From contig NC_133230.1 in assembly GCF_040436345.1 (NCBI RefSeq), positions 21,834,197 to 21,898,196 on the forward strand: a stretch of 64,000 bases of DNA. Direction: 5' to 3'. The notes under the pieces were generated by a model. That model worked only from the letters and a program-made list of their open reading frames with translations. It made no database searches and was not told where the DNA came from. How positions within the stretch are numbered: position 1 is the stretch's first letter; each line of letters starts with the position of its first letter. Below are positions 34,270 through 48,000 of this stretch, piece by piece. The DNA is from Pagrus major (taxonomy: Eukaryota; Chordata; Actinopteri; Spariformes; Sparidae). Made by a program: the position numbers and the translations under genes.

Positions 34270-37200
34270 CCCTCCCCATCCATTTAATGCTGGTTTAGAG
34301 ATCAAATAGTCATCATGAAGCGTTTCTGTGATAATGAATGAATAATGTATCTCTCGGTCATTCAGTTTGGCTTTGAGCCACTGAACACTTTCCACACTTT
34401 CTGCAGCGGCTGTGACATTTGACGAAACACAACACCGTATGCAAAATGTGCGGCGTGTTTAAATGTCAACTTTTTGATGGTCAGAGAAAAAAATCATCAT
34501 CTTTGCTTATCATTTGTTTGTGTGAAACAGTATATAGTGAATAAAACCGAGATATAATGTAATTAATTGAGGGAAAAGAGAATGTTTATGTCCTTTAAAA
34601 GGTGCACTTTGTCATTTTGGAGAAGAAATTTCTTCTTCATTCTTCACTGACTGACTAAGACTATGCAGTTGTTCTGATGTCTACTCTTGACTGACAATTC
34701 TGCGATAGTGTTGCAGGGCATTCTGACATGAAAAAAACAATTTACAGGCTTTCACTTTGTATTGCAGTGTATTCTTTTCTCTCTAAAGTCACAATGCTTC
34801 AAAAACACCTCCCATGGAGTAACAGTTTTACCTAGAGGTTGCACTGTAGGAAGATGGAAAACCCAAAATAATTAGTGAGAGTTTTAATGCCGTTGTAGGT
34901 CAGAAAAAACATTAACAAATTAACATAATTTTTCATATCCTATACCACATAAGCCGAAAGTGTTGTCACATTGTTGATCATTCAGGAAAAAACAGCACCA
35001 AATTGCCACAATAATCTGAAACCTTCTTAAAGCCATCTTGGCTGTGACTCAGAACTTCGCCTATGTGTATAGCTGTACAGAGGGCAGGTGATGTTCAAAA
35101 GACTGCAGAGTGGTGTAAAATTGGAGTGAGTCAGTCACAGGAAAGCCTTGCAGGTGTGTAATTTAGACTCTGAAATAAAGAAAAAGAGACTTGCTCTCAG
35201 AACTCGTGTTTCTTTCATGAGAGAAAGAAATCCCATTTGAAGCAATTTCTTCACCTCTTCAGACAGTTCTGACACGTGAGAAAATCTTTTGTTGAGAGAC
35301 TTAAAGGGAAAAAGGCAGTTTTTTTTTTATCACTGAAAGTAGAAAGCAGGATATGGTTCTTAACCTTAATATAACTACCCTTGCAGCTCTATCAGATGGT
35401 GAGTGGTCTCACAACAGTTGCTTAATGCTGCTGGACTGTACAATTCTTTGTGAAGGACTCGGGTTGGATTTTCCTCGACAGGATGTGAATCTATGCAACG
35501 ATCCGCTCTACTCGTCTCTGAATGGTTGCCTTCGTGGTTCTGATACGATGGTTTAGGAGCTGTAGATACCCTGGTAAACACACAGACCTCTTTGGCCTCC
35601 TTCCCGGTCTGCTGCTGCTCCCCTCTGTGTCACTCATCCTCCGGAAACCACTCTTTGCTGTCTCAGGCAGAGCGACAAGGAGGTCGGTGTGTTAACTGGG
35701 GAAACTGTGTCACAATCTACTGTACCAGCTCCGCTGTTGCCTGTTTGTTTTACAAACCAACTGCAAGAAAAACACATATACAGCCTATTAACACTAGACA
35801 ACCACTGAACATACCTACAGTGGTTGTCATACAGGAAACAGCATGCTAGCTAGCTAATTCTTGTCTAATTTGTGGTGTGATTAAACAGCAAGAACCTGAT
35901 TAATGTATCTAGCATGGAGTACAGGAACCACAAAGTTCTCGAGACTTTCGTCATAGGAAATAGATGCAAGCCAATCAGGGGCAGAGTAGGATGGGTCTTG
36001 TGAGAACCAGTGGGAATCCTTGATACTGTGCCTATTAAAGATATAATATACCTGTACTGTAGGTACATAGGCTACCGCCCAGTTAGCAGCTTATAGCATA
36101 TAGCTTACTGTTAATTGTGACACATTTGTTTTTGCATGGCTCAAATTTGAATTGAGCTGGTTGGGAATTATTTATTATAAGTAGGCCTACATCTATATAT
36201 CTTGTACTGGCTGTCGCTGAAGAAAACAGGACCAGGATATTCAGAAGAGATAGCTGCAAGTCAAACACACACTCACACTGCACTGCATGCACAGAGGCAC
36301 ACTAACAAATATCTTCTGAATAACTTTAATTGAGGCAGCTGAACTTTTTGACTTATTTTCCACCCGTTCGCTGTCACAGATGCAAATGATTTACCTACTT
36401 GTGCCATTTAAAATCTCATAACCTGATTGAGTAGTGCCACAGGCCTCATACATATTCATCCGAGGCCTGATTATTGTAGATGATTTATGTCTCCTCGTGT
36501 CTGCTGTCAAGATGCTCACACTCTTGTTTCTTCCTGTCAGGATCTACGCAGCGTAACAGATAAATGGTGGTAATCATGTCAGGTGCAAAAAGATGAATGA
36601 ATTACAAATGTGGAAAGAAAGGGGAAGAGCGTGAGGCAACAAAAACGACAGTGGTTTTGATTTATGTCGATAAAATATAATTTTTCTTTGCATTTTAAAT
36701 TACATTTAAATGCAAATATATGTGATTTTCCTTTGATTCACATTCTTTTCATGCAACAAAAGGTAAGTTCCTTTCATTGCACGCACAGGCGACGGATCAT
36801 TGTCAGGAATCTATACATTTCTAATTGTCCTTAAAAACAGACAATAAACATTTGGCTGACTGATGCAGAGATGAGAACTAGATGTTGTAAGAATTGATTC
36901 AATCATGATTACATAGGAGCTTGTCAAGCCTTATTAAGTTTGTAATATGGATATAGCTTATCCTGCAAGGCTGTAGTTAATTAATATTGACAGTCTTTCA
37001 AGTCCTGCATGAACCCTTTGGGTAGAGCACATTGTCTGACACATCAATAATATTATTTTTCGAAAGCCTTTAAAATCTCAGTGTCGTGGTCGCTGTGATG
37101 ACTGTATTTGATCAAACCAATCAGGTATAAAAAAATATTGGCTGACTGAGCCACCATGTGGGCACCAACTATTACTACACCTCTTCAACCTGCCAACAGT

Positions 37201-38665
37201 ATATGCCAATTAAATTTGAACACAAGCCATAAAAAAACCTCTCAACACATGTTCAAACTCATATATTATTTATTACAATTAAATATTTTTCTTATATTAC
37301 AGAGGTCCATTTGAAACCATACAAATAATCTGTGCTGTGATTAATATTTCCAAGATATTTCCAAAAAACGCCATGCAAAGAATAAGAACATAAACTCACA
37401 TCAGAGGAACCAAAGTTTAGGTTTTTGTACACCTGGGGATGAAATTAAATTCATGTTTCGATACCTTCTCCGCTCTCTCTCTTTTTGGTGCAAACGTTTC
37501 CTTGTGGTGATTCGAGATCAGACCAGCGTCTTCTGACAAAAATGGAAGGCATTTGGAAGGTGGGTAAAAACAACAGTAACTGCTCGTCCTTCTCTCAATG
37601 GAAAAAAAACAACACTTGGAATATATATATGGGCTTAATGGGAACAGGCACAGAGGACCAATTAAGACATAAGTATCACACATCTTGATTACACATAATT
37701 AGTTTGCTGAGTGATTCCTAAGGCCATAATACGTGCTGTGTGTGGTCTCTAACTCTGATTCAGAACACCGAGGGGGATTTTAAATTGCAGAACCAAATCA
37801 AACCAAATGTGTTTTTACCCAATTCTGCTTTGTAGTATTGTGCTGTGTAGGTTTTACTGCTGTACATCCACCATCCGTCAATATTCAAAAAAATGTTTCA
37901 GTCAGTGGAGAGAGTCTGCCATATAACCTTTGGTTTTCTGAGAGAAGCAGGGTCTATTTGTTTTCTCATTTTGGCCAATAATTATGAATAATTATAATAT
38001 CAATCTGAGCAGCCTTGCTCCAATTGAAAGTCAAACATTAAATCCATTAATTAATTACAGCAAGTTCTATTTCTGCAAATGAACACACAAAATGTATCTA
38101 CCCCCACCCTTTGTACAGGGAGTAAAGCAGAAGTCAGCAGGATGTGGGCATTTTCAAGTGATACTCCACCCAAACCTATCTTTTGACTCTCACATAATCA
38201 CCCACTGTCATGTACAGCGGTTGCGGTCAGCTTGAAACGTGTCGGATAAATAGGATTCAAATGATGGCAAAATTCAATGGCAAGAAGAAAGAGTGGAGTT
38301 AAAACGCCTCCAACAATCCTGCAAATTCTTCACTATCCATCCATATCGTCAGTATTTTCAGTAACTCACCATTTGGCCAAAATATGGCTAAGAACACCGA
38401 CTCCTTGCTGTGCTATCGACCTTGTTGAAAAAAACTGTATCTTTAACTGTAATTTGGCAAAAGGTGATAGTTTGGAACATAATGAGCACACAGATGGGCA
38501 GTTGAGAGAAGGATCATGAGAAAGAAAAGGTTGAGAAAAGTTTCTTTGGACATTGCTTTTTTTGTCCACCATTAAATCTTGAAACAACTGTAATTCACTG
38601 TAATTGCTAGGATTCAAGCTGACTGCAGCCGCTGCTCTTCAGGAAGCACAAACTACAAACTTTGA
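34270..38665. other. Intergenic DNA, no gene seen
   Basis: AT-rich sequence. Near 34598 AAAGGTGCACTTTGTCATTTTGGAG resembles the end of the 2750-3080 MITE family across short mismatches, but a partner end is not clear. ORFs at 35353-35556 and 35592-35849 have no family resemblance or splice logic. No RNA gene was recognised. Confidence 0.4.
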
Positions 38666-39140
38666 AGGATAAGTTCACCCAGATATGAAAGTTCAGTTAT
38701 TATCTACTCACTGCCATGCACATGGAACGTTGGGTTAAATTTTGTAGCCCACAAAACATTTCTGGAGCTTCACAGCAAATGAGCATTCTACTAAACAACT
38801 GAGGTAGATGGGGACTTGTTTTAAAATGTAAAAACACAACTGATAAAAATAAACATTAATGGCTCCAGACCAACCAGTCTGAAGAGGGTGCATGAGCTCT
38901 ACTGCGACTTGAGGGTGTTAATAAACGCCCTTTCAAATGAATTTGAAATCTCGGGGCTTCCAGAGACTTGGATTTTGTTTTTACATTTTAAAACAAGTCC
39001 CAATCTACTTCAGTTGTTTAGGAGAATGCTGCAATGCTGTTTTGCTGTGAAGCTCCAGAAATGTTTTGATGACTACGCAACTTCCATTGGTATGAGGGGG
39101 GAGTAATGGCTGAATTTTCATTTTTGGGGGAATTTATCCT
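38666..39140. mobile_element. Long palindromic TTAA MITE
   Basis: A 475-bp element flanked by TTGA (38662-38665, one change from TTAA) and TTAA (39141-39144). The ends AGGATAAGTTCACCC and GGGGGAATTTATCCT are near-inverted. The arms pair far inward: ACATTTCTGGAGCTTCACAG (left) with CTGTGAAGCTCCAGAAATGT (right), and GGGGACTTGTTTTAAAATGT with ACATTTTAAAACAAGTCCC. A transcript would fold into a hairpin of about 200 bp. Relatives lie at 54780-55003 and, as one end only, from 60510. Confidence 0.8.
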
Positions 39141-39151
39141 TTAAGCAGTTG

Positions 39152-39505
39152 TTAAATATTTTGAGAAATACATTTATCATTTTCTACCACGCCTATGTCT
39201 GTACACTAAATACGAAGCTAAAGCCGGCAGATGATTAGTTTCGCCTCGCATAAAGACTGAAAACAGCTATCAGCAAACTTGTTTTTATGCTTTCATTTTT
39301 TTTTATAAACAATGTGCTAATTAGGGAGCTTTACAGGTGCTTTTGTTGCCTTTTCCAACAGAGCCAGATTTCCCCCTGCAGTCTTTATGCTAAACTCGGA
39401 TAATCCACTGCTGCCTGCTTTAGCGTGAAGGTATGAGCGTGGTATCAATCTTCTCGTTTAACTCTCCGCAAGAAATTAATGAATCATATTTCACAACATT
39501 TTGAG
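39152..39505. mobile_element. Palindromic MITE copy (same family as 10825-11290)
   Basis: Begins ATTTTGAGAAATAC almost directly after the preceding element. It contains TATGTCTGTACACTAAATAC, GCATAAAGACTGAAAACAGC and, in the right arm, CTGCAGTCTTTATGCTAAAC and GAGCGTGGTATCAATCTTCT, ending near CATTTTGAGCG. Diverged; boundaries approximate. Confidence 0.6.
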
Positions 39506-40754
39506 CGTTGGGTGTTCAAACGTGGGCAGACTCTTGTCAAAATAAGTGTTTATCGAGGATCAGTTAACCTTTCAGATCATATGAGATCGACGGACCTGCG
39601 ATGCATCTCCAGCATCTAGGAATCTGGATCAGCACGCTAAAAAGCTTCGTTACCCCAGGCTGATATCGGTACACGTTTCTAAATGAAAGGCTGGGAATGT
39701 TCTCTAAGGCAGCAAGATCAAGGGCACAGGCTAATGGCAAGGTTAGGTTTAAATCATTGAAAAAACTCAGCATTTAAAGGTGAAGAGGCAAAGCTTTATC
39801 ATCTGAGGAGTGACAGGAGAATGACAGGGAGCTGGGAGAGGCCAAGGTGCATTTTGGTCCTGCAGGTTAAGCATCTCTGGTCACATGTTTGCAGGTGTCC
39901 TTCAAAAACGGTATCTAAGATCCTTCCAAATACTCCAAATGGGTCCTCTAATCTGCCTGGAGGACTTCAACATCTCAACACAACATTTAGTAGGTTCGTA
40001 TTGGGCAAGCAAGCTCAATCAGTTACAGAAATACTATTGCGAATGACTCACACACTTTTCATCTTAGACAGTGCAGCTAAGGAGAGACAGCCTCGACCTC
40101 CTCTCTAAACAGGAATAAAAGCCACTCATCTAAAAACTCTATTCTTTAAAATTATCTTTTGAAAATAAATTATATTTTCTCAGTACAGAAATAAATACAT
40201 ATCTTCTCTCAAAACATAGGAATGAATCATCATCACAGATCTAAATGCTACACTGAATACATTACTCACCATCTCATCGGTGAACAAACAAGAATATAGG
40301 TGACTAACTGATGCCATCTGCCATGAACAGACACTCATCCAGATATATAAATGCAAATATACAGTTAGCTGACACCGGATGTCAAATCACACCTCTGGCG
40401 AACAGCTTTGAGAAAGTAAAATATTCCTAAGCATTGGCATAACAGAAAGCCCCTCAATGCTCGGCTCATTGGACATCTTCACACCGCGAAATCAAATAAA
40501 CTGAACTGTGCTTTCTTTGCAGAGTGCAGGTCAGTACGGAATCGTGAAAATCACCACTGAGGGGAATTTCAGAGTTACGGATATGACATGAAACTTGTAA
40601 TTCTCTCAGAAAGTCACGAGAGATGTAGCCACGTCCACATTTCATTGTTTGCTGTGCGTGGTAATCAGTAATCAGTGGTAATAAAGTTAAACTGGATTTA
40701 ATCAAACCTTCTGATCCAAAACCTCCCATAATTTCATGAAAATGGAAATGTTAA
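39506..40754. other. Intergenic DNA, no gene seen
   Basis: Unique-looking sequence between two MITE pairs, right of the GPCR. ORFs at 39821-40108 (+) and 40466-40729 (-) resemble nothing I know. Confidence 0.35.
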
Positions 40755-41015
40755 AGGGACAATTCACACCGAAATCAAAAAGACATATTTTTCCTTTTAC
40801 CTTTAGGGCTATTTACCCATCTTGATTGTTTCAGTTTGGAGTGTTGAGTTTTTGAGATATCGGCCGCGAGACGTCTGCCTTCTCTCTAATACAATGGAAC
40901 TGGATGGATTGTGGTGCTCAAAGCGCCAAATAAATACATTGGAAAAACTCGACAGCAATGGATAACTAGCACTACAGGTCAGAGGAAAGTATGTATTTTG
41001 GGGTAAACTGTCCCT
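40755..41015. mobile_element. TTAA MITE, AGGGACA family, copy 2
   Basis: TTAA at 40751-40754 and a one-base-changed TTGA at 41016-41019 flank 261 bp with ends AGGGACAATTCACACCGAAA and GGGGTAAACTGTCCCT. The interior has GAGATATCGGCCGCGAGACG and TGGTGCTCAAAGCGCCAAAT. Same family as 9468-9687. Confidence 0.75.
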
Positions 41016-41034
41016 TTGAAAAATAAAATTTTTT

Positions 41035-41405
41035 AAAAATTGGATAATACACTAATCTGCTTTCTTACAAAGATTTAGATAAGAACATCGATACCACTCT
41101 GTCGTCTAAATATGTAGCTGGAGCCAGCAGCCGGTTAGCTTGGTTTAGAACAAAAGCCTGGTCTTTGTGCTTACCTAAGCTAAACTAAGTTAAGATAAAG
41201 CTAAGCTAAACTAGTCCAGCTCCGTCCAAAGCCAGTGAGAAAAGCTAACTTAGGAAAACCCTTTCCCTTTGTTTCCAGTCTGTATGCTAAGCTAAACTAA
41301 CTGGTGGCTGGCGGTAGCTTCATATTCACCAGACAGACATGAGTGTAGTATAAATCTTTTCATCTAACCCTCAGCTAGAAAGTGTGAAAGCAAATTTCCC
41401 AAATA
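41035..41405. mobile_element. Palindromic MITE copy abutting the previous element
   Basis: The left arm has AACATCGATACCACTCTGTC and GCAGCCGGTTAGCTTGG. The right arm has TCCAGTCTGTATGCTAAGCT, TAGCTTCATATTCACCAGAC and ATGAGTGTAGTATAAATCTT, ending near GCAAATTTCCCAAA. Several CTAAGCTAAACTA units sit at the centre. Same family as 10825-11290. Confidence 0.65.
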
Positions 41406-42071
41406 ACAACACTAGAGCTCTTCTGTAAGACCTCTGTCTGCAGTGCCTCGTAGAAAACCGCATGTTTCCACATTCAGATGGACATTGTGCAGCTGCAAAT
41501 TACAGAGAAACCAAACGACAAGCGTGATTAAATCTCCAGTCACTCTGAAACCTCTTTGCTTCTCGTCTCTTTTCAGGAACTGATGTGGTACGATATGCAT
41601 CAAATTTTCTTTAGCCATGGCGCATCATTGAGACACATTGTGTGTCTGATATCTGTCAGGCAGACAGTAATTCACATGTAACATCAACTTCTCTTCGTAT
41701 CTATCAAATGTCACATTTCTAAGAGCTACAGTAGCATTTTCTACAGCAGAGTACGTTCAGGTTCTTCACACAGCTGCTACGACACCAGAGAGCCATGTAT
41801 GATAAAGACCATTTACACTGCCATATCAACTCTTATACAATATGTCAGACCATTACGTATACTAAATAAATGTGTGGCATGTAAGTATGAACAACAGAGT
41901 TCAAAACAAAATCATTTAAAGAACAGCTCATCTCTCATCCTTCATCCTGAACTTCCAGTTCCTCTCACACAGGCAGCAGGTAGGTACGTAGCTAATTAAA
42001 GTCGTGGAGGATGAAACCAGAGTAACATTATCTCACGTCCCATAGCATCATGTGTCACGCCCTGTCAGATG
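41406..42071 (-). other. bahd1: Probable bahd1 3' UTR
   Basis: This lies directly downstream (leftward) of the bahd1 stop. It has no other gene; the small ORFs at 41412-41618 and 41799-41999 lack support. A minus-strand poly(A) signal could not be fixed with confidence. Confidence 0.35.
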
Positions 42072-45000
42072 CTACTGCAGGTTCTTGAGGAGGCGTCCGT
42101 AGCGGAAGTCATAGACGTGTCGACAGAAAAACACCAGGTCTGGGTCGACGTCATCGGGCACACAGTGGTGGGTGGGCATGGCACTGCCAACAACAGGTGG
42201 CACCACGAGGGAGGCGGCACTGTCACGTACGCCGTCCCTACGGCGTTTTACCAAGGCACAAAATCTGCAAAAAGAACATCAAACTCAATCAACAACCAAC
42301 TGTCTGAGAACTGAGGAAACCTGCCCGCTTTTAATGTTAAACATCATGCTTTTTTTTCAGTTAATCCAGTGGGTGTTTGAAAAACGCTTCAAAAAGGAGC
42401 ACTGTCGACTTTTCTCAGCAGGACCATGTAATCTTTCAAAAGCAATATGTTTTCGTGCAGGGAAAATGCTTCAAATAAATACGCTAAAGCCACAATGAAA
42501 GGTAAAAATGCTTTCTCTCTTACCGGCAATACTGTGCCAATGTTAGGACATAGCATTTGTCTTCAATACAGGCCACACTGTTCACATCCTGGTGACGAGA
42601 TGCAAAGACCTCATTCTGGAGAAAAGAAAGTTGTTTGTTGTAAAAAAAAACCCATCTTCCACCAAGGCTCAAAACAGTTGTTCCCCTAAAGCCTTCACAG
42701 TCTGCACATGTACACAGGGACTTTAAAAGACAACATCTGTATGTGTCATTGAACGCGATCACCTTCACCTCCAGGTGTGAAGACAGATTCACAGGAGAAA
42801 GATGCTTCTTCCTCTGAGTCAAAGCCATGCTACTGTTCTCACACCGGTGCCATGATGTGTTTGTTGTTTGTTAGTGTAGCTGAGAAACGACAGACTTCAT
42901 GCGGTTTATTGTTTCTGGAGATTTAATAAAGTGCAACTTGTTCCTCAGGGAGATGACTGACAACAGGAAGCGAGCACAACAGAAGCTGCTGCTCAACATG
43001 TGTGCCTGCCTGTGTGCATGTGTGTTTGTTCAGTCGCTCCTTCAGACACACTTTCTGTTACTGACTCAAGCCGAAATCTTAGAAGTCTGCTCTTGAATTG
43101 TAATTTTCCTTTCGAGGCAAACACATAGTGTATAAATAGGAACAATTGGAAGGCTGAGCTAAATGGAAACACATTACTGTGTTGCAAAATTATCCCACAA
43201 TTAAAGTATTTTCTTAGAGGAAAGCGAAAAGTCACAACAATGAGCCATGATATAAGGAAAACATGTTAAAGATCAAGCTGAAGAACAACCCTTCATGACT
43301 ATTATTTCCTTATATGGAGGCACTTTGGATTGTATTACAAGGATTATACCACGGACACTTACCAACAGATTTGTTTGTTGTCAATAAATCTCATGAAAAG
43401 TCCAAAACCAACAATGCATTAATCTTTTTCTCTGTACTTTCCTACTTCCGTCTGCAACAAAACCATTTGTTCCTACTGAAAATCTTTCAAATCAGGTCAA
43501 AAAATATATAGTTTCATTTGGAGAAAGAGATGAGTGTTTATTGACAGATAGTGTAATTAGGCCATTTGTGGCGGACTTTTTTCAGCTGTGGATTAATACG
43601 CATTTGTCACTCTGGTAGAGTGCTTACAACAGCAGGACTGTGTGTGTGTGTGGGGGGGATTGGCTCAAAATAACTTAGGGGCCATGTTTATGATAATGAA
43701 GGGGCATGTCACCCAGAGGAGCCGTGTGGCTTGTTGTTTCTAATAGTATCTGGACAACAATGGAGGTTAATGACACAGAGGAATAAGCTATATCAGGCTT
43801 TGTATACACAGATGGTACTTGTGAATGAGATCAATTCATTGTTGGCTTTGTTCTATTCATGGGATTTGTTGATAATAACTAATATCATAATAATGTCAGC
43901 CTTATCATTTAAAATGTCAGCCAGTTTTAAAAGTCACTTCAACTGATGGTTATGTTAGGTTCACCTGAGAGACTTCTCAATATTCTTCTTCCTAAGTCTG
44001 AAATCCCATTTTATCTCAGTTTAGGATGACATTTAAGATTTTTGGTATTACAGAAACATGTTTCCTAACTGCATATTAGAAAACATCATATCTTATCTTA
44101 GGACACATCCTCAATTGCCATCCTGAATCCTAAGTCAGGATGGCGTAGACCCTTAATTCAACATAATAATAGAATAATAATAATAATAATAAATTCCAAC
44201 TTCTTGTACCAGTCAACCTGGGTATGATGCCATTCCCAGCTCTGACTTCTGACTGAACTGTGCATTCTGGTCGGCCGACCACTCAGAAACCAGTTTAAAA
44301 GGATTTGCTTCTCACCTCACAATGTATATCGGGGTTGCGCCCCCCCTGTGTGTGTTCTGGACGGTAGTACCAAAACAAACTCATCATCAGCTCTCCTGAA
44401 GAAGAGAAAAAAAAAAACATGTGGTTCACTTCAGCTCTGGAGCCCGTTATTATTGTATCAATTCAGCATCTGTTGAGCTGGAAGTGTGCAGAGCATGTGT
44501 CCTACCTGATTCTGGCTCTTCCCACAGAGCTGAGATCTTGGCCACATAAGGCAAAGTCTTCTTCCTAGGTCCAGATTTCAGCAGAACAGTGTCTCTGACC
44601 CGGATCAGATCCCCGTCCCTCTGGACTCCCTCGTAACACCTCCTCAGCACCAGAGCCTCCTCTTCCTGGGAACAAAGGCAGCAGAAATACTCACTCCTCA
44701 AGCAGCCATGAAACTGATAAGCTGTGAGAAGCTGTGGAGTAAAGAGCTCGAGGATGTGATTTTAATGACTTCTGAGTCTCAAGAGAAATGTGGACAGTCA
44801 GGTGTTTGGATGAAACTCAAAAAACAGTGACAAGCCTGTGATAAATTATCCCAAACTCTCTCTGGACACCTGAGTTAAACAACTTACACCGTATTTAATT
44901 ACAAGCGGCACCATCGTGGTTGCGTCACAACGCACCAGCATGACTTTCTCTACGTACCACTGAGAAAACCTCTTTCTGAAAGGGCAGGCCGACTGGCTGC

Positions 45001-48000
45001 CAGCCGTTGGTGTTTTTTTGGCGGCTGTTCTTCGGCTGCTTGGCAACCGTTCGCGCTCCGACGCTGGCAGGGCTGAGCTTCTGTTTCTTGTCCCTGTTGA
45101 GAGGGCAGACAGCCGAGCTGATGCTGCCGGTGCCGCGCGCGCCAGACCTCGACCCGCTGGGCGACTTGGCACTCTGCGGACACTCCTTCGCCACCTGCAG
45201 CGGAGGCTGTGGTTGGCTGGGGTCGGACAGCGGAGTCTGAATGTGGGGCACTGATTGGCCGGCTGGAGGCACAGTGGGAATGGGGCAGCCAGTAAGGACT
45301 CTGGGGCTGGGACAGATGGGGATGGAGGAGGGACTGTGATGGTCATTGAGTGTTGATGAGTAGTCGTCTGAGGAAGGAACAGAAAAGATAATGAAGTAGA
45401 GTGGCAGAGAACATACACAGTCCTTAAAGGAGCAGCAACAGTGATCAACCATCTTTAACAAGGTTACATAATGGAGACATGAACGACACTCTGTTGTTAT
45501 TAGTTCTGCTGAAGCAGCAGAAAAACAAACAGAGCCTCAATTAAGGTCAATTATAGCCTTAAACAGAGCAGACGCGCACACACACACACACACACACTAG
45601 ACATCCCTTGTGATAAACACTGGTGCTAACTGTGTGAAATAATAACAGGTTGTGTACACCCCATGACAAGCTGTGGTGTCGATGTTAAGTTGAAATCATG
45701 ATAAATTTATTTCAGCGTGATCTCTCAGCAAATACAGGTTACATGTTATTAGATGCACCCAGCACATTGATGGGTATGTATCTATCATCAGTTAAGATTT
45801 TAAGCACAAAACCTTTATTGATTATAACCCTATATTGTTGTAGCATGAAGGAACAACAAACGTTCATTTTGTTTTGGATAACAACAAATAAATGTATATC
45901 ACTATGTATTCAGGATTACGTAATCAGATTACAAAATATACCAAACAATAATTAAGCCGGATCCAAAAATCTGTAAATAGATTTTTAGAAATTGTTAAGG
46001 ATTACTTGACTGATTAACTTCTGTTTTTTTTTTTTACGATAAGACTGGAGTTTTAATTTCTTGTTATTTTCATTGAATATGAAAGATGAACATTTTGAGT
46101 AAGAGCTCTTGTGTTACAAGAGCAAAGTTCTCCAGGTGAACCAGCTGCATCCCAGATGTTGTAGAATAAGTAAGTGTAATTTGATTTGACCGACTGTAAA
46201 TGCTGCGTATTCAAAATGCATTTTATTTGCATGGAACATGTTTTGATATGTTTGTGGAGAATATTTGTGGAGGTTAAATTTTTGCAGCTGCATCCGTTTT
46301 TCTGGTATAAGGTGCAATACTTTCAATGTTTTATTTTGAAGTAATCTAAAAGTATTTAGATTAGTTTTCTTTTTTGGTAATCCAATGGATTCTTCTTTTT
46401 TACTTGAAAAAGAGCATTTTAAAACTGTAGGCTGAAACTTTTACTTAAAGCAACGACAATGTAACATTTTCTGTCAGAGACATTTATACAATAGAAAAAT
46501 AGTTGGAAACAATTTATATTTTACTCAGGACAAGCATTTCCTTAATTAGCCCTGACTTGTGATTGGTTAAAAGACCGTGCTTAATATGCTTGGCATACTG
46601 TTCCTAACGTGCTTATCATAATTGTGCAGTACGTTTAAAGTATTTTGTTATAATTTTTATCCTGTATCTTAAGCAGAACATTTTCAGTGAATGGTTGAAA
46701 AGAAGGACTTTTTGTTGAAGTATGCATCAAAATTACGCTTGGACTCAACAGCTGAAGTGGGCATTTTTAGGGAAAAGACGGAGCCACACTAACATTTGGT
46801 AAACTGTGGCCAAATGTGGTGACTACACAACAGAGTACAGCAGCTTTACAAAGACAGTGAACTGACTCTGTTATGGTAGTGGCAGCAATTTCACGTGAAG
46901 TTTTGCAATGCCCCTTGTAGTATTGATTTAACATGGTTACATTTGATTTGATTTATAAAAGGATGAACATTCATTTTCTTCTGTTACATAGTGTTGCTTT
47001 AGGTATATGATGTGAATACCTCTGCAACTGCTGCATAGGAACATTATTACATAATTATATCATTATTTTATTTCAGCCGCACACCCACACAGGTGTTTTC
47101 ACGGCTAATTAGACCTCTGCTTGGGCGTTTGTCGGGTGGAGACTTGATGGGAATGACATGAGGTCCCCAAAGTCCATGTGTGAGTTGTTTCCACCCCAAC
47201 AGGTGCAACAGAATGAACAGGAGAGCGAGGGAGATGTCAGTCAAACCTGATCTGTACTGAGAGGAGGTCTCATCAGGCGGAAAAGTGGAATCGCCTGTGT
47301 GGGTGGACAACAGGTCTTTTCACCATAAGACGTTTTGACTCGGCAGGAAGAGCACAGGCGTTGCTAATGACATTAACAATGGATCTGCTCTATTCAAGTG
47401 TCCTAGATGCAGGATAACAAGAGAAGCAGCTAAATGGAATTCAGCCGTCATTAGTTCTACTTTTTACACCTGTGACATGTCAAAATGTCTGCCATGAAAA
47501 AGGACTATTTGTGAGGATCACCGCTGAGATGAAGGCTGTCGGTGCTATTGTAGACAAGAGTCTCAACCCTCCTCGCAGCCTGACCTGGTTTTGGCTGCTG
47601 GAGACCACAGAGAGAGGGAGAGGGAGGGAGCAGCTGAGGTGCAGCAGTTCTCTGGTGTGTGTTCATGTGCTATTAGTGTTGTTTTGAGGTCACGTTCAGG
47701 TGTTTTTAACCACACATTTGCACATTCAGGCAGACACACACACAATCTCACGTCCACACACACACACATCACAAAGAGTTTTCCTGTTCTGCTTCACGTC
47801 TCTGACTCGAACACAGTCACTAACTGCTGACACTGGAGCTCATACAATCAGCTCATTAGGTTTCAGCTGCACAGGCCTTGTATTCACTGTCCGGCAGCTT
47901 GTATTCAAACTTAGACAAAAGAGGTCTTGCCCTTTATCTGATATTTTTTTTGTTACCTCCCACTCAAGTGACATTCCAAAATGGGAGATTAAAAACGGCC

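Noticed and set aside
45007-45254. Plus-strand ORFs rich in Ala/Arg
   Set aside because: Antisense to the conserved bahd1 exon 44958-45367.
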